Shown here piece after piece: positions 22,487 through 34,009 of a stretch of DNA of 64,000 bases. Position 1 is the first letter of the stretch. Each line of letters starts with the position of its first letter. The stretch is taken from contig CM068315.1 in NCBI GenBank assembly GCA_034766995.1, positions 42,128,818-42,192,817 on the forward strand, written 5' to 3'. The translations under genes were made by a program, and so were the position numbers. Origin of the DNA: Acanthacorydalis orientalis (taxonomy: Eukaryota > Arthropoda > Insecta > Megaloptera > Corydalidae). The notes beneath the pieces were generated by a model, which was not told the DNA's origin, made no database searches, and saw only the letters and a program-made list of their open reading frames with translations.

Positions 22487-23657
22487 TCAGGTCAGTCTAT
22501 AAGTTCATGGTTATTTTTAACCAATTTTGCAAGAATGTAGGATAAAACAGTTTTTTTAATCATTCATAACTATTCTTTCATTGTCAAAAGTTCATTGCCA
22601 TTTGACTATTAATTACTTTATTTCATTTGTTTTAAAAGATTTTAATTTTATTATGAAATTGCTCTTTCGATTATGTCTTTAATACTGATTTTTCCCAGCT
22701 TGTTGACTCTAAAATATGATAATCGCTTGAAGCAGGATCTTATGAATAATCTAGATAAAATATCAGTTCTCGATTGAACTCCCTAATTTTCTAAAGTATT
22801 GTTTAGGTAATATCAGTTATCGGACTCATTAATCATGGGCTTCTTTCAATTAATTTTGAGTATCGTTTAAAAAATTTGTCGCCAACAGATATCCACATTT
22901 ATTGTTTGATTACCCTTTTACAGTTCAAATAAACATCGCACGTATCCTAACAAACCACAATATCTTTTTTGAATACATTCCCCCCTTTTTCTGTTGAATT
23001 CAGCTTTTTAACCTTATCTATGCCCTATTTTTTTATAATAATATGATAGAGTATCCATGTTTCATTATTTACCATGATTTGAGTATGAAACTCTTGAAGA
23101 CCACGAATTAAAAAAAATAAGTGAAGATTTGTATTCATCTTAACGATTAATATCTAATCATAACTCAAATGACGCCCACTTTCTAAACTTGGGTACCATA
23201 CTTATCTCTTGTAGATAATTAAATACTGTTTTAGGGGGTAAATTGAAGTTTTCTGTAATTTTATTCATCGATAATTCTGACTCTACATTCACAGTAACAG
23301 CCAGATCGTCAATGTTGAATTCAACGGCACATGCGAAACAAGATTCATTATCTACACTTTTTTCTTCATCTCTGTATCTTTAAAAATATTTCTGAATATT
23401 CTTTATACTGATAACATTCTCACCATGTAATATATTTATTTTTTCTATTCCATACGTTGCACTTTCTTCACTCAAAATCAATGATATAAGATGTACTATT
23501 TGACTGATTATCAATATTTACTTTTTATGGCACTTTACTGCTGTTCATATTGAAATGGCAACTTAAATGCACGTTTCAGAAGAAAATCATGATGTTTATA
23601 AAAAAATAACAAGAGCGCCTACATATTTAATACACATAAGCATAAAAACTGACCTAA
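22487..23657 (-). mobile_element. Full-length-size mariner (family E), dead
   Basis: The left end TCAGGTCAGTCTATAAGTTC and the reverse complement of the right end, TTAGGTCAGTTTTTATGC, match as terminal inverted repeats. TA lies on both sides (22485-22486 and 23658-23659). Its length of 1171 bp is typical of mariners. Coding remnants are on the minus strand. It is isolated in AT-rich sequence, with no microsatellite at its ends, unlike the other mariners here. Confidence 0.82.
22600..23520 (-). pseudogene. Mariner transposase remnant (family E)
   Basis: On the minus strand, a frame at about 23470-23150 reads ATYGIEKINILHGENVISIK, a damaged first helix-turn-helix, then VNVESELSMNKITENFNLPP and KTVFNYLQEISMVPKFRKW, the second helix-turn-helix with the K-(F/L)-x-K-W linker of mariners. 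Near 23070-23040 the sequence gives VNNETWILYHYYKK, matching the TGDEKWILYDNRK catalytic block with Asp changed to Asn. The C-terminal half is present in length but decayed past recognition, with many stops. Confidence 0.72.
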
Positions 23658-23659
23658 TA

Positions 23660-25960
23660 TGGCAGAGAAAAAGGACTACTGCCTAATAAACCGCCGTTAC
23701 CAAATAAATATGAAAAAATGATTTTTATCGACTGATTACTTGTTAAAAATAAGAAGTGGAATCATTTCAAGCTAACAGTGAAACAAATATCCCTTTTATA
23801 ATAAAAAAATCGACAAAAAACTACATCGAATTAAAATTTGATTAACTTTTTTATAAAAATAATTCACAGGTGTTTCCCTTTAAGAATATCTTTGTCTAAA
23901 AAGAGAAAATTACAAGTGTCTATTTTATAAATGATTTACTATAAATCAGCGGAAACTACTGAATAGTAAATTATATGTACGTAAATATTATATTCTCAGA
24001 AATGTTGAAAAAGTACAAATTGTGGATACTTGATTACCAATTATACAACGAAAATATCGTCATTGACGTCAGAAAACACCCATTATATCCTCGAAGGCTA
24101 CAATGATGGCAGACTGTGTAAATATCATTTAAAAATCAAAGCAACAAATGTTAATAAGAATATTTGAAAAATTGCTCGCGGCAAATTAAGCAAATACGAA
24201 AAAGTAAATCATTTCACTTTTTTCTCATAATTACCAAGTCGTTCATAAATATATGCTTGACGTAATAGTTTTTTGTTTATTTTCACGAAAATTTTTGCAA
24301 ATGTTAATATCAAATATTCTTTTATTAGTTGTTTTGAATTCCTCACAATTATTAATATAATACGTATAACACTAGAATCTATACTACATATGGCAACTCT
24401 AATATACATTCGTCCCTTATTACAAAAATAAAGTTGTCCAAAGTAAAACAGTAAAAAAATACAACTATAGTTCAAGTTCTAGTTTTAAGTATATACAAAA
24501 ATCAGAATTAAAACAAAATAGAAACAAGAAAGAGAACAACATCACTAAATGTATAAACAACTGAAAACAGTCAAAAAAAAAGCAACAGTTAAAGGTCAAA
24601 GAGAAGAAGATACTTTACTGACGAATGAAAATTGTTAGTGCATTTCCTGTAAAGAAAGAATAAAATATGTTCCAATAGGTCTACTAAAAAAACTCAGTTA
24701 TATGACCGATAAGCTAATGCGTATCAAACGGTGTTAATGTACAAGTTTTATGTATTTGAAAATAAAAAGTCACATTAGAGGTCAGAGCCCCCTAATTATT
24801 TTAAAGACAGTTATTCAACAAGCAATTCTTAGGCAACAATTATTCAAAAGAGAATTCTTCTATCTTCTTCTGTTTGATCAGGTCTGATTAGATGAGGAAG
24901 TAACAAGATCATAAGGTCAGTTCACACGTTAATTAAGATCATGTCAGATCAATTCGAAAAATAATTTTAGGGTAATACTAACTCAGTTTCACAGTATATA
25001 TCAAAAAAAGTGTATTATTCAGTTTTTCAAGGGTTGCCAAATTAACAATATTCAGAAATATACTTTTTTTATTATAAATAACATTTCATTCATTCACCAA
25101 GTGTACATTTTTAAAGTAAAAAATATAAAACGTGCAAAAATGTCTCTAGAATTATTCCAAAACAGTAAATTTTACTAAGTATCCGTTCTCGTCTTCTATT
25201 AACTATCTATAAAAACAATTTACGTTTTTCACTACAAGAAATTAAGTATTATAAAAGAAAATCTAACTGTTCTTTAAATACGTCATCCGCACACGCATAT
25301 ATCCAATGGCGAAGAATATTCGTGAACATCTATTAAGTGCACGTTGTTTTACTTTCGTTATTGTAAATTACACATAAATATGTTACTAAATTCGACGAAT
25401 CCATTAAAAACAGATAAGTATTTTCGATCTCGATGACGTAAATAAATAATGACCCCCGAACAGTGTTTCGCGTGGCACTCAACAATAGACAGTATTTTTT
25501 TTTACCTCGAAAATGCATAATTTACCAAGAAGATTATATGAACAATATAATGGATAAATTTTATATTCAGTTTTTTGCATCTCGTATACTTTTATATAAA
25601 TGTGCTTTTTGAATTTCAAATTTATTCATTTTGTGAACAATTGCAACAATACTGAGAAATACTTGTTTTATTATGATTCTTTAAGAGATAAAATTCGGAT
25701 GCTACGAGATGAGCATAGAAAGGACAAATTAAATATATATATAACCTCAAAAAAACAGAATAGAACAAAAAGAATAATTATAATTCATTAAAGCAGAAAT
25801 ATGACTGCGCAGCATCCCTGTAACAGTTTTAAATATATAAAAATATTGTCCATATGCACAGTAGCGTAAAAAGAACAAAGGGGTTTGAATAGTTAATATT
25901 TTTTTTTGTTTACTACTTATGTTATTTTTCTCTTCTTTTCAGAACCTTATAAATAAAACC
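23660..25960. other. Long AT-rich stretch without recognisable genes
   Basis: About 2.3 kb. The 88-codon minus frame at 24209-24475 and the 61- to 63-codon frames near 25333-25791 have no recognisable domain. TGACGTCA lies at 24064-24071. A short imperfect duplication (TTATTCAACAAGCAATTCTT / TTATTCAAAAGAGAATTCTT) is at about 24812-24860. Confidence 0.5.
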
Positions 25961-25985
25961 TTGGGAATCTATTATAGAAAGGTAC

Positions 25986-26560
25986 ATGACGAAACAACGT
26001 ATCAAAATAATTGAATTTCATTTCGAAAATCAGCGTTCAATTATTTTGATGCAACGATCATATCGTCGTTATTTTAATGTTCGAACAAGACCATCGGAGT
26101 TAATGATTAATCGCTTGGTTACACATTTTCGACAACAAGATGCAGTTAGTAACCGTCCAGGATCTAGAAGACATCGTTCGGCTCTAGCTGAGGAAAAGTG
26201 TACAAGAAAGTATTGAGCAAAGTCCTGAAATGTCACCCAGAAGACGTTTAATCCAGCTTGGAGTATCTCGGAGGTCAGTGCAAAGGATTTGGCTACATTA
26301 AGAACGTTCCCATATAAAGTGCAGCTAAAATTAACTGATTATCAGCATCACCACAATTATGCAATTCGTTTTTCCGTACCAGCAGAAGAAAATAATGATT
26401 TTATTCACAATAGAGTGATGAGGCTCATTTCAATTTAAATGGCTTCGTGAACAGATGTCATTTTTACACAAAATGACATCAATGATGTCATTTTTCGTGC
26501 GTAATCAGGAAAAATTCCTCATCCTTATACTATATTTTGGAAAATAAAACAAGTTGAAAA
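25986..26560 (+). pseudogene. Tc1/mariner-like transposase remnant with DUF4817-type N-terminus
   Basis: The open part reads MTKQRIKIIEFHFENQRSI, then SYRRYFNVRTRPSELMINRL and VTHFRQQDAVSNRPGSRRH, the helix-turn-helix pattern of insect transposase-like proteins annotated with DUF4817. After a frameshift near 26200 it continues as VQESIEQSPEMSPRRRLIQL and GVSRRSVQRIWL, then KLTDYQHHHNYAIRF and EENNDFIHNRVM, and a damaged catalytic-domain start, where SDEAHFxLNGFVN would be expected. A tandem ATGACATC / GATGTCAT stretch interrupts it near 26455-26500. The second half of the catalytic domain is missing. The family assignment is from memory of such proteins, not from a search. Confidence 0.7.
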
Positions 26561-26617
26561 TATTACAAAAGAAAAAAAAATATTAATGTTTTCAAACCTT
26601 TCCTTCTTTTTGCATCT

Positions 26618-26621
<4 letters not shown>

Positions 26622-26676
<55 letters not shown>
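26622..26676. repeat. (TA)n microsatellite, left flank of mariner C copy 1
   Basis: About 26 units, then CATATATACAT directly before the mariner end. Confidence 0.96.
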
Positions 26677-26680
<4 letters not shown>

Positions 26681-26682
26681 TA

Positions 26683-27210
26683 CATGAGGGTAAGTCAAAA
26701 AGTAAGGGCACTAAAGAAGTAGAAAAACTCATCGATAGACAGAATTTTTATTAAGGTCATTTTTACATGACCTTTCATAATTTCTCTGCATTTAATCAAG
26801 CACTGAATGTGCTTCTGGATTCCGTCCTGGAATAAACTCTTTGATCTCTTGCACCGTATTCCCCACACGGCTAATAAAACAAACCATTGTATTCAATATC
26901 TATGTTTTGAGTTTCTGAATCACCCACCATATAACCCCGACTTAACGACAAATGTTTTCTACTTTTGGGGCCATTCAAAGATTTGTGAGTACAAAAAAAA
27001 ATCTCCCTATGAAGAGTTCATTAATACGATGTAAGAGTGACTGCATTAAAAATAAGTTTCTTCTAGGACAGAATCTAATAGTTCATTAAGCGTTGGACTA
27101 AATGCATATACATTAAGGGGATTATGTATAAATATAATCTTAATAAAAATACTGTGTGGAATAAGGGCTTTTACTTCTTAAATGTATTTGTAATATTTGA
27201 CTTATCCTCG
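26683..27210 (+). mobile_element. Internally deleted mariner (family C, copy 1)
   Basis: Left end GAGGGTAAGTCAAAAAGTAA; right end TTGACTTATCCTCG, followed by TA. The 5' untranslated part to about 26860 joins a C-terminal transposase piece: FEFLNHPPYNPDLTTNVF at about 26910-26960, then FIKRWTKCIYIKG near 27085-27120, which includes the third catalytic-region motif PPYxPDL. The N-terminal and middle coding parts are gone. Both ends lie against long (TA)n arrays. Confidence 0.8.
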
Positions 27211-27213
27211 TAC

Positions 27214-27298
<85 letters not shown>
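27211..27298. repeat. (TA)n microsatellite, right flank of mariner C copy 1
   Basis: About 40 units starting a few bases after the mariner end. Confidence 0.97.
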
Positions 27299-27299
<1 letters not shown>

Positions 27300-27300
<1 letters not shown>

Positions 27301-28010
27301 GCCCTGACTAAATGAATCAAAATAAACACTTGAATATTTAAATACACTTAAAAATGTTTACATTAATAAAATTTATAATTTACAATTTTCACTTAATTCA
27401 CTATTTCTATGGTGAAAATTATTATTTATATTTTTTAAAAAAAAAAACGTATTACAGAATATAATATAGAATACATGACTATTATAAAAAAAAATGGTAA
27501 ATTCTATTTCTTTCTATATTAATATAAATCCATTTTTTCCAAATCCAAGCACCGCATGAAACATTATTCTCTCAATTCAACTCAGTTGAAATGATAAAGA
27601 TAACAATTGAAATATCTTCACGTCATTCCATTATTAAAATTCGACAAGTAATACTGTTACGTTTAACAGCAATATACCGTTGCTCTTACTCGCCCTTTAA
27701 GAAAATCGTTATGAACTGCAAACTAGAACGTAACGCAAATGTATTTTTCCTTGCGTTATCAGTCATTTTTCAACAAAGTATCGGCGAAGATCAATGACAA
27801 CTCGACTTTTCCAACGAGTCAAAAACTAGGACGACATTTTAAAGTTCTGTTTGGAAGATTAATTTCACTGATATTGAGCTCCCTGTTTGACAAATTGAAC
27901 AGTTTATCACCGACCCACAGTTTTTTTTCCGTTATCAGAAAGCTGAGAACAATATTGGTTGAAATATAACTCGTTCTGTTTGGGTTTCTTCGTTTTCCTT
28001 TCCTTCTTAT
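27300..28010. other. No recognised gene; GC-richer patch at 27590-27970
   Basis: Two overlapping plus-strand frames (27591-27797 and 27739-27969) run through the GC-richer patch, but neither shows a domain that I recognise. A minus frame overlaps it too. The patch could be conserved non-coding DNA. Confidence 0.35.
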
Positions 28011-28012
28011 AT

Positions 28013-28047
<35 letters not shown>
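28013..28047. repeat. (TA)n microsatellite
   Basis: About 17 units. Confidence 0.95.
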
Positions 28048-28050
<3 letters not shown>

Positions 28051-28317
28051 TTTACTAATTTATAAAATTTCACATGCATTGTGATGAGTGAGAAAAATAA
28101 ACATAATGATAAATACATTAACCTTTTCGTGAATAAGTTATTTCTTATTGCTATTGTTCGAAAAAAAATTTAATAATCACATTAAGGCTGGCATTTAAAT
28201 GTAAATGTAATTAATTTTCCGTGTTTATATTATTCTGAACTTGAATACATACTCGTACATACACATGAATCCTCACATAATTATGTATTTTTATACATAC
28301 ATACATAATAATCTTCA

Positions 28318-28467
28318 TTATCACCAGCCTCTGTCAATCCACTGATGAAGAAAGACCTCTTCCATGATTTTCCATTTTTTTCAATTGAATGTTTCTCTTT
28401 TCCACTAATTTACAATAGAATTTTTAATTTCCTTATCCCATCTGTTCATTGGTCTCTTTCTAATTCT
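28318..28467 (-). mobile_element. LINE 3' fragment, C-terminal end of a reverse-transcriptase ORF
   Basis: On the minus strand the sequence reads RIRKRPMNRWDKEIKNSI, then after a stop WKRETFN and KKWKIMEEVFLHQWIDRGW. This matches the C-terminal signature of many arthropod LINE ORF2 proteins, (G)RPxxRWxDDI...W...A.DR..W....EA..QW(T/I). Frame breaks show it is dead. No further upstream LINE sequence is recognised. Confidence 0.6.
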
Positions 28468-28477
28468 TACATAAATA

Positions 28478-28504
28478 CATATATATATATATATATATAC
28501 ACAT
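28478..28504. repeat. (TA)n microsatellite directly behind the LINE end
   Basis: About 12 units next to the 5'-ward side of the LINE fragment. Confidence 0.93.
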
Positions 28505-28624
28505 ATAATTTAAGTATCATTTATATTTATTTAATAAAATTTAATTGAATTTTTACACTGACGTTCTAGTAAGACTATTTTATACATAATAATAAAAAAT
28601 TAGTAATATAAAATCATTTTCGCT

Positions 28625-28892
28625 ACGATTTAAACATTTTTCAGATTAAAAATATTCAATACATGATAAATTATCCTTAGATTGTTCCCTATGCGCATTT
28701 CGAAAAAAAATGTACATTTTTCTGTACACATGCGTACTAAGGATAGCCGAATTACCATATAAATGTGAATAAGCAACAATCAAAAATGATCAATAATAAC
28801 TTATTGAACATTTTTGATTGGAAAAACGTGTAGTTTGTGTATCGAAAAAAAATTATTTGTGAATGTGAATTTAGCCACCATATCAAAACTGT
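28625..28892. repeat. PAL1 palindromic MITE, both arms
   Basis: Left arm: AAAAATATTCAATACATGAT, then TAGATTGTTCCCTATGCGCA. Right arm: AAGCAACAATCAAAAATGAT at about 28772-28791, then TTATTTGTGAATGTGAATTT and the terminal ATCAAAACTG. Confidence 0.78.
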
Positions 28893-28894
28893 TT

Positions 28895-30219
28895 TTTTTT
28901 TCAGAATAGTATTGCATATTTTCAGAGCTACATTTTCGGTATTTATTTTTCTTGATCGAGTTACCTCATAATACACAATTGTTTTTAACTCGAACCTTAA
29001 ATCTACGTGCCATAAAAATGTACTTGTACACACGTTCTATTAACTCATCATATTTGATAAACAGTAAAAAGCTATTTAATGCTTAATCGTTCTACGGTGA
29101 ATTAAATTCTTTTAACCTGATAAACCTTTCGTTCTAACTTCTTAAAAAAACTAACGTGTCTAACTTATTACTATTTAATATTTGATTTTTATGTAGCAAA
29201 TTTGATTATAAAATCAAAATGTCCCTTCTACATCCATTATATTATTCATTCTAAATTAATACGAAAAATAAATAAATTAAAAAATAAGACATAAAAATTA
29301 AATATATTACATTCATTAAGTAGAAAAATATTTTTAATAAATATAAATTGTTTATCTTTTTGTTTATTACATTTTTGTGTCATACTTGCAACCTTACGTA
29401 TAAATATGTAAATATGTACTTGAATATTAATTTGTTTACTACTGTACTTTGTGTATGTTTACAGCTGTAGTTCAGAGTAAATTAAAAAGTCACACAGAAC
29501 AAATGTATCAGAAAATTCTTTTCTTTTAAACTGTAACATCGAACAGTTGTCTATTAAAAAAATTAATAGTATGTATTTTTTTATAACTTGACATTAAATA
29601 AAATAATAAAGTAATTAAAATTTACAACATAATTACCTGCTTTATCTGTGCTGTTTTTGCTATACTCTTTTCTTATCTTTTAATAACGAATCCACAGCGC
29701 AATAACCAAACAAATAATAAATAAAATTCTCTATTCAAACTGATATGCAACTGACGTCTGTTTAAACTGTATTATAAAAAGTTTTTCTTAAAAAAAACAA
29801 TAAAAAGCACTTACTTTATTTTCACTTCATTTTTTTAATTAATTATCATTATTTATATACATGCAGGCTGAAAAAAGTTCAGCCAAAAAATTATGAACAT
29901 TACAAAGTTTACAGTTATTTTTTTAATTTCCTGTAATAATTTATAAAATTTATCATATTCTCTGAACTTTAAAAAAAATACCTTTTAAAATATCAATTGT
30001 ATAATATGTATACACAAACATATTTTTATTTATATTAAACAAACGCTAAATAATCTATGTGTAATTGACATAATTTACTTCATTTTTTGAAGATAAATTG
30101 TTGAAATAAACAGTTTAATTGCAATTATCCTCATTTCGGAAGATTTATCTCGATCCCATTTAAACATATTTATTAGGATTACAAGTATGTTTAATTTTAA
30201 TATATATATATTTTAACAA
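28895..30219. other. AT-rich stretch, no gene
   Basis: No open frame or repeat recognised. A short potential donor (GCAG followed by GTAATT on the minus strand) lies at about 29635-29641, without a convincing exon. Confidence 0.45.
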
Positions 30220-30220
30220 T

Positions 30221-30545
30221 ACAGTTTTAGTGCTGTGAATAAATTCACTTTCACAAATATTTTTCTCTTTCAATTCAGAAAGCATAAATATTTTGCTGAT
30301 TAAAAACATTCAATAACTGACTATTGATCATTTCTGATTATTACTCGTGTCCATATCGATAGAAATACAATCATTCTCAGAGCTAAGGTATAGAAAAATC
30401 TCTTTTCCTAAAACTATATTTCTCTACAGTACCTCATACAGTCTCAGAATGATAACATTTTTATCGAAATGCACATAAGAAACAATCAAAAAAAAATCAA
30501 TAACCATTCATTGAACATTTTTGAACAGAAACTGTTTTAAGCTCC
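30221..30545. repeat. PAL1 palindromic MITE, near complete
   Basis: The best outer left end is here. CAGTTTTAGTGCTGTGAAT is preceded by TA and followed by AAATTCACTTTCACAAATAT. Left core TTGATCATTTCTGATTATTA is near 30325 and right core GAAACAATCAAAAAAAAATC near 30479. The centre has CTAAGGTATAGAAAAATCTC facing TTTCTCTACAGTACCTC. Confidence 0.8.
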
Positions 30546-30808
30546 ATGTTTTATGATTCCAATGTAAAAATCATACTTAAAATCACTTTTTCATTGGAAC
30601 GAATCGATTTAGAAAAAAAATCGATTATTTTAAGTGTATTTTAACAAAAGCCCTTAAACTGAACCTTTACCAAAAAGGTTCATATATTTTGTATATTTTT
30701 ATATATTTTGTTTTTCATATATTTTGTACATTTATTTACTATTAACTTATTTTTCATTAGAAATTTTTTTTTGTTTTTATTGCATCTACATCCATTTTTA
30801 TGTCTTAA

Positions 30809-30812
<4 letters not shown>

Positions 30813-30883
<71 letters not shown>

Positions 30884-30885
30884 TA
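30813..30885. repeat. (TA)n microsatellite
   Basis: About 33 units. Peptides predicted through it are artefacts. Confidence 0.97.
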
Positions 30886-31378
30886 AAACATATCAAAACA
30901 AACAATTTAAAAAATATGATTTTATTTAATAATAAGTAACTTTTTTCTGCAATTTTTGTCAAATACATTTTTCCCAACCTACATTCAATGCCTACATATT
31001 ATATAAAATTTAATAAATTAAAAATTCTATAAAAATATTTGTTAACTAATTTGATAAAAATAAATATCTTTCTTGCATCCAGAACCCACACAAATAAGTG
31101 AAAGTTCATATCTTAATTAAATATATCATTTTGAAACTATAATTCACAATACTCTCATAAAATGTTTTGTGACTCATTTAAAAGGATTAGCGAGGACCAG
31201 TTAAATAAGTTGTAAAATAACATATTAAATATGATTGTTGTAAATTTCCAGATTAAATTATTTAAATTATCGAGATAATTAATTGAGTTATATGTTATTC
31301 ACTACCCTGAAAAATGATCATAATGGAAATTTTATGGGTATATACTCGTATGGATAAAAATAGATACATAAATACATA
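30886..31378. other. No recognisable gene
   Basis: Unique AT-rich sequence. Confidence 0.5.
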
Positions 31379-31382
31379 CATA

Positions 31383-31453
<71 letters not shown>
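31379..31453. repeat. (TA)n microsatellite
   Basis: About 32 units. Confidence 0.97.
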
Positions 31454-31455
<2 letters not shown>

Positions 31456-32409
31456 GTGCACACTCCACATTTATGAATGTGGCGTTTAATACTGCATAAA
31501 ACGTAAGTTTTTTTTTGTTTATAAATTTCAATATTTATCTACAAGTATTTACGTGTTAACATATTTTAATGAAATTTGCACATACCTTTATAAAACTTTA
31601 TAATTATTGTATCGAAAATTTAATCCTTGCATATCGTAGCAGATTCATACACATGTTCACTCACTAAAACACAGACATAGGTTCGAAAAATCTAGCACAA
31701 TTGATTGCAAAAACATTCACTTTACGTGTTTAAAAAAAATAAATAAACTAATAATAATAGACCTGATTATCACAAACCACAGATTTCACCTGCATATAGA
31801 TATCAATAAAAACGCACAGATGTGAAACATGTTGACAATATTGTACTCACAAAATAAAAAAAAAACGCATGTACACAAATATATAAATAGAGATCACAGG
31901 AGATCAACTGCAAATTTTGTAAAATTAACGAACAACAGCATAATCGAACCGAAATTGTGTGAAAGAATAAATATTTGACATTTAAATAATAAACAGATCT
32001 AAACAAACGAATCGACAATCGGGAGCGGGCATTTGAAATTCATTGTTGGTCTATTTTATCGTTTATTATCGTTCGAATACGTGGCGACAAATTTCAAAAT
32101 GTCTAAATTTGAAAGTTTTTTTTGAATTCAGCAATAATTCACACATGTACACGTAACACACTCGGATAAAGACGTGCAACTGCAACAACACGGCTATAGT
32201 GACTGGTTTTCTAGCGCGGTTTGTCTGTTCAACTAAGTCTCGATATTTCTTTGACGTTGTATGCATGACCTGGATTGAGGACGTTTTCAATTTACGTACA
32301 TCCATATTTATTTGTAATTTTCTTTTCATGTTCTTTAAAAATACATAATAATTTTATTTTTAAAAAACATAAGCCATGACATCCATGCTAATATACAATA
32401 AATAGCTCA

Positions 32410-32410
<1 letters not shown>
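31454..32410. other. No recognised gene; GC-richer patch at 32020-32330
   Basis: The minus-strand frame at 32066-32329 (87 codons) overlaps the GC-richer patch but shows no recognisable domain, signal or repeat. It may be unique non-coding DNA. Confidence 0.35.
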
Positions 32411-32412
<2 letters not shown>

Positions 32413-32455
<43 letters not shown>

Positions 32456-32458
32456 TAT
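32413..32458. repeat. (TA)n microsatellite
   Basis: About 19 units followed by GTACATATAC. Confidence 0.96.
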
Positions 32459-33400
32459 ACATTTAATGATCTAAGTTAAAGAAATAAAATATAGATCGTT
32501 GCTAATGAACTTCTAGCTGGTCAGTTAGTTAATCCATTTAATTCGTCCAAAAATTAAGATGATGTGTAAACAATAAAACTACAGATTTTAATTAAAATTG
32601 AAATGAAAACCTAGCTGGATGGATTGACCTGCTTTATCCATTCTTTATCAATTAAAATGGACGTGTAAATAGATTTCTCAGATCGGGCCTTAGTTACTTC
32701 TAAAAAGTCCTGCCAGTAATTGTAATAGCAGAGGACTACGATTTTACTAGTAAATTTATTGAAATTTTATAAAAGTTCCACAAGCATATGACGGAAAATC
32801 AATTCTTAATATCTCAATGTCACTAAACGAAATATTGATTATGAATAAAATTAAAACCGAGGCAAATTGGCTGATTAATGATCATTTTTATAGAGATGAT
32901 AGCATCTGTAATGAATTTCATTTGTATATATTGAAACCACAACAATTATTAGTGAAATTCTTTATAGGTAGACCAAAGAGAGACACTAATGAAAAAGACC
33001 TATCCTTATTGGAATTCGTCCCACTGAATTTGATGAACTAAGTGGATTTATTTATATTTATTACTAAACATACTTTATTAAATTAGAATCGTTTCGAATA
33101 ATCATCATAATACTAGAAGAAACGTCATTCTTAAGCATGTGAAGTCAGTATAATTCAATTCAGGACTAAAAGTAAAAAAAGGCAATTTCAACGTCAATAC
33201 TACAATAAAACTGAATGGCCATTTCAAACGATAAAACATTTGTAACAATAAAACTTGAACTCTATGTTCATCAATGTATTGTTTGTTGATGTGCGAGTTT
33301 AGTGGAAGTACAAAAGCAATTCAGATTACCATCTCATAAACAATCGAAATTCATAATAAGAAATCGTTTACGAACATAACACATCCCAAGTCACATTTAC
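32459..33400. other. No recognised gene
   Basis: A 74-codon plus frame at 32817-33041 has mixed, protein-like composition but matches nothing that I recognise and has no visible splice or promoter context. GC-richer patch at about 32650-32760. Confidence 0.35.
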
Positions 33401-33419
33401 AAAGTCTAACGTGAATACT

Positions 33420-33640
33420 GACATAAATAACGTGGGTATTCTATATTTGCGACGCGATGCTTTTCCACGTGCAACAGAACGTGAAAGTCGATCGCCGCAT
33501 AACGTGAACTGTTGTTAGAATAGCAGCCCGTTGACTGGGTGATCGTGAAGTGGGGATGCTGCGAGGGACTGCGACTCTACGCTGCAGCAGCATTAGGGAG
33601 GAACTGTTTTGTAAATGTATGGACACGTTTTATATTATAT
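33420..33640. promoter_or_regulatory. GC-rich, CpG-containing island
   Basis: Contains an E-box-like CACGTG (33466-33471) and several CpG steps (GCGACGCGATG, GATCGCCGCATAACG). Overlapping short frames exist on both strands (33441-33626 minus, 33539-33745 plus) with no recognised domain. Such islands in an AT-rich genome often mark promoters or enhancers, but nothing else here confirms that. Confidence 0.25.

Positions 33641-33697
<57 letters not shown>
33641..33697. repeat. (CA)n-(TA)n microsatellite
   Basis: Six CA units, then about 22 TA units. Confidence 0.96.
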
Positions 33698-33699
<2 letters not shown>

Positions 33700-34009
33700 T
33701 GCACTGATAGCTGACTGTAATGATGGATCCCAAAACCCCATATAATCCAATACATAAAAAAATGTTTATCACTGGTCCGTTTCACATAAATTCGTTATAA
33801 TGCTATTAGTTCTAAAAAGTGATACAGTTAATTTGTATTTTTCAATCTTGTTTATTTATGTTTAAAAGATAAATTATATGATCATTCCATGCGATTTTAC
33901 TTTAATTAGATTCTTATTAAAATAATGACATAAGTATATTTAACAATATACAAGTGATGGCCACTTCTCTTGTTGTCTGTATACCATATGTCCTTTTTGT
34001 AATTTTCAA

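Noticed and set aside
27819..28118. 99-codon minus-strand ORF
   Set aside because: It includes a (TA)n array and has no recognisable domain or splice context.
28752..29033. 93-codon minus-strand ORF
   Set aside because: Much of it lies in a PAL1 repeat copy; no domain recognised.
29630..29720. Possible minus-strand exon ending in GCAG followed by GTAATT
   Set aside because: Donor-like but no convincing acceptor or coding frame; too weak to list as an exon.
31675..31700. GGTTCGAAA stretch resembling a tRNA B box (also near 51890)
   Set aside because: No matching A box, anticodon stem or acceptor stem could be drawn around either.
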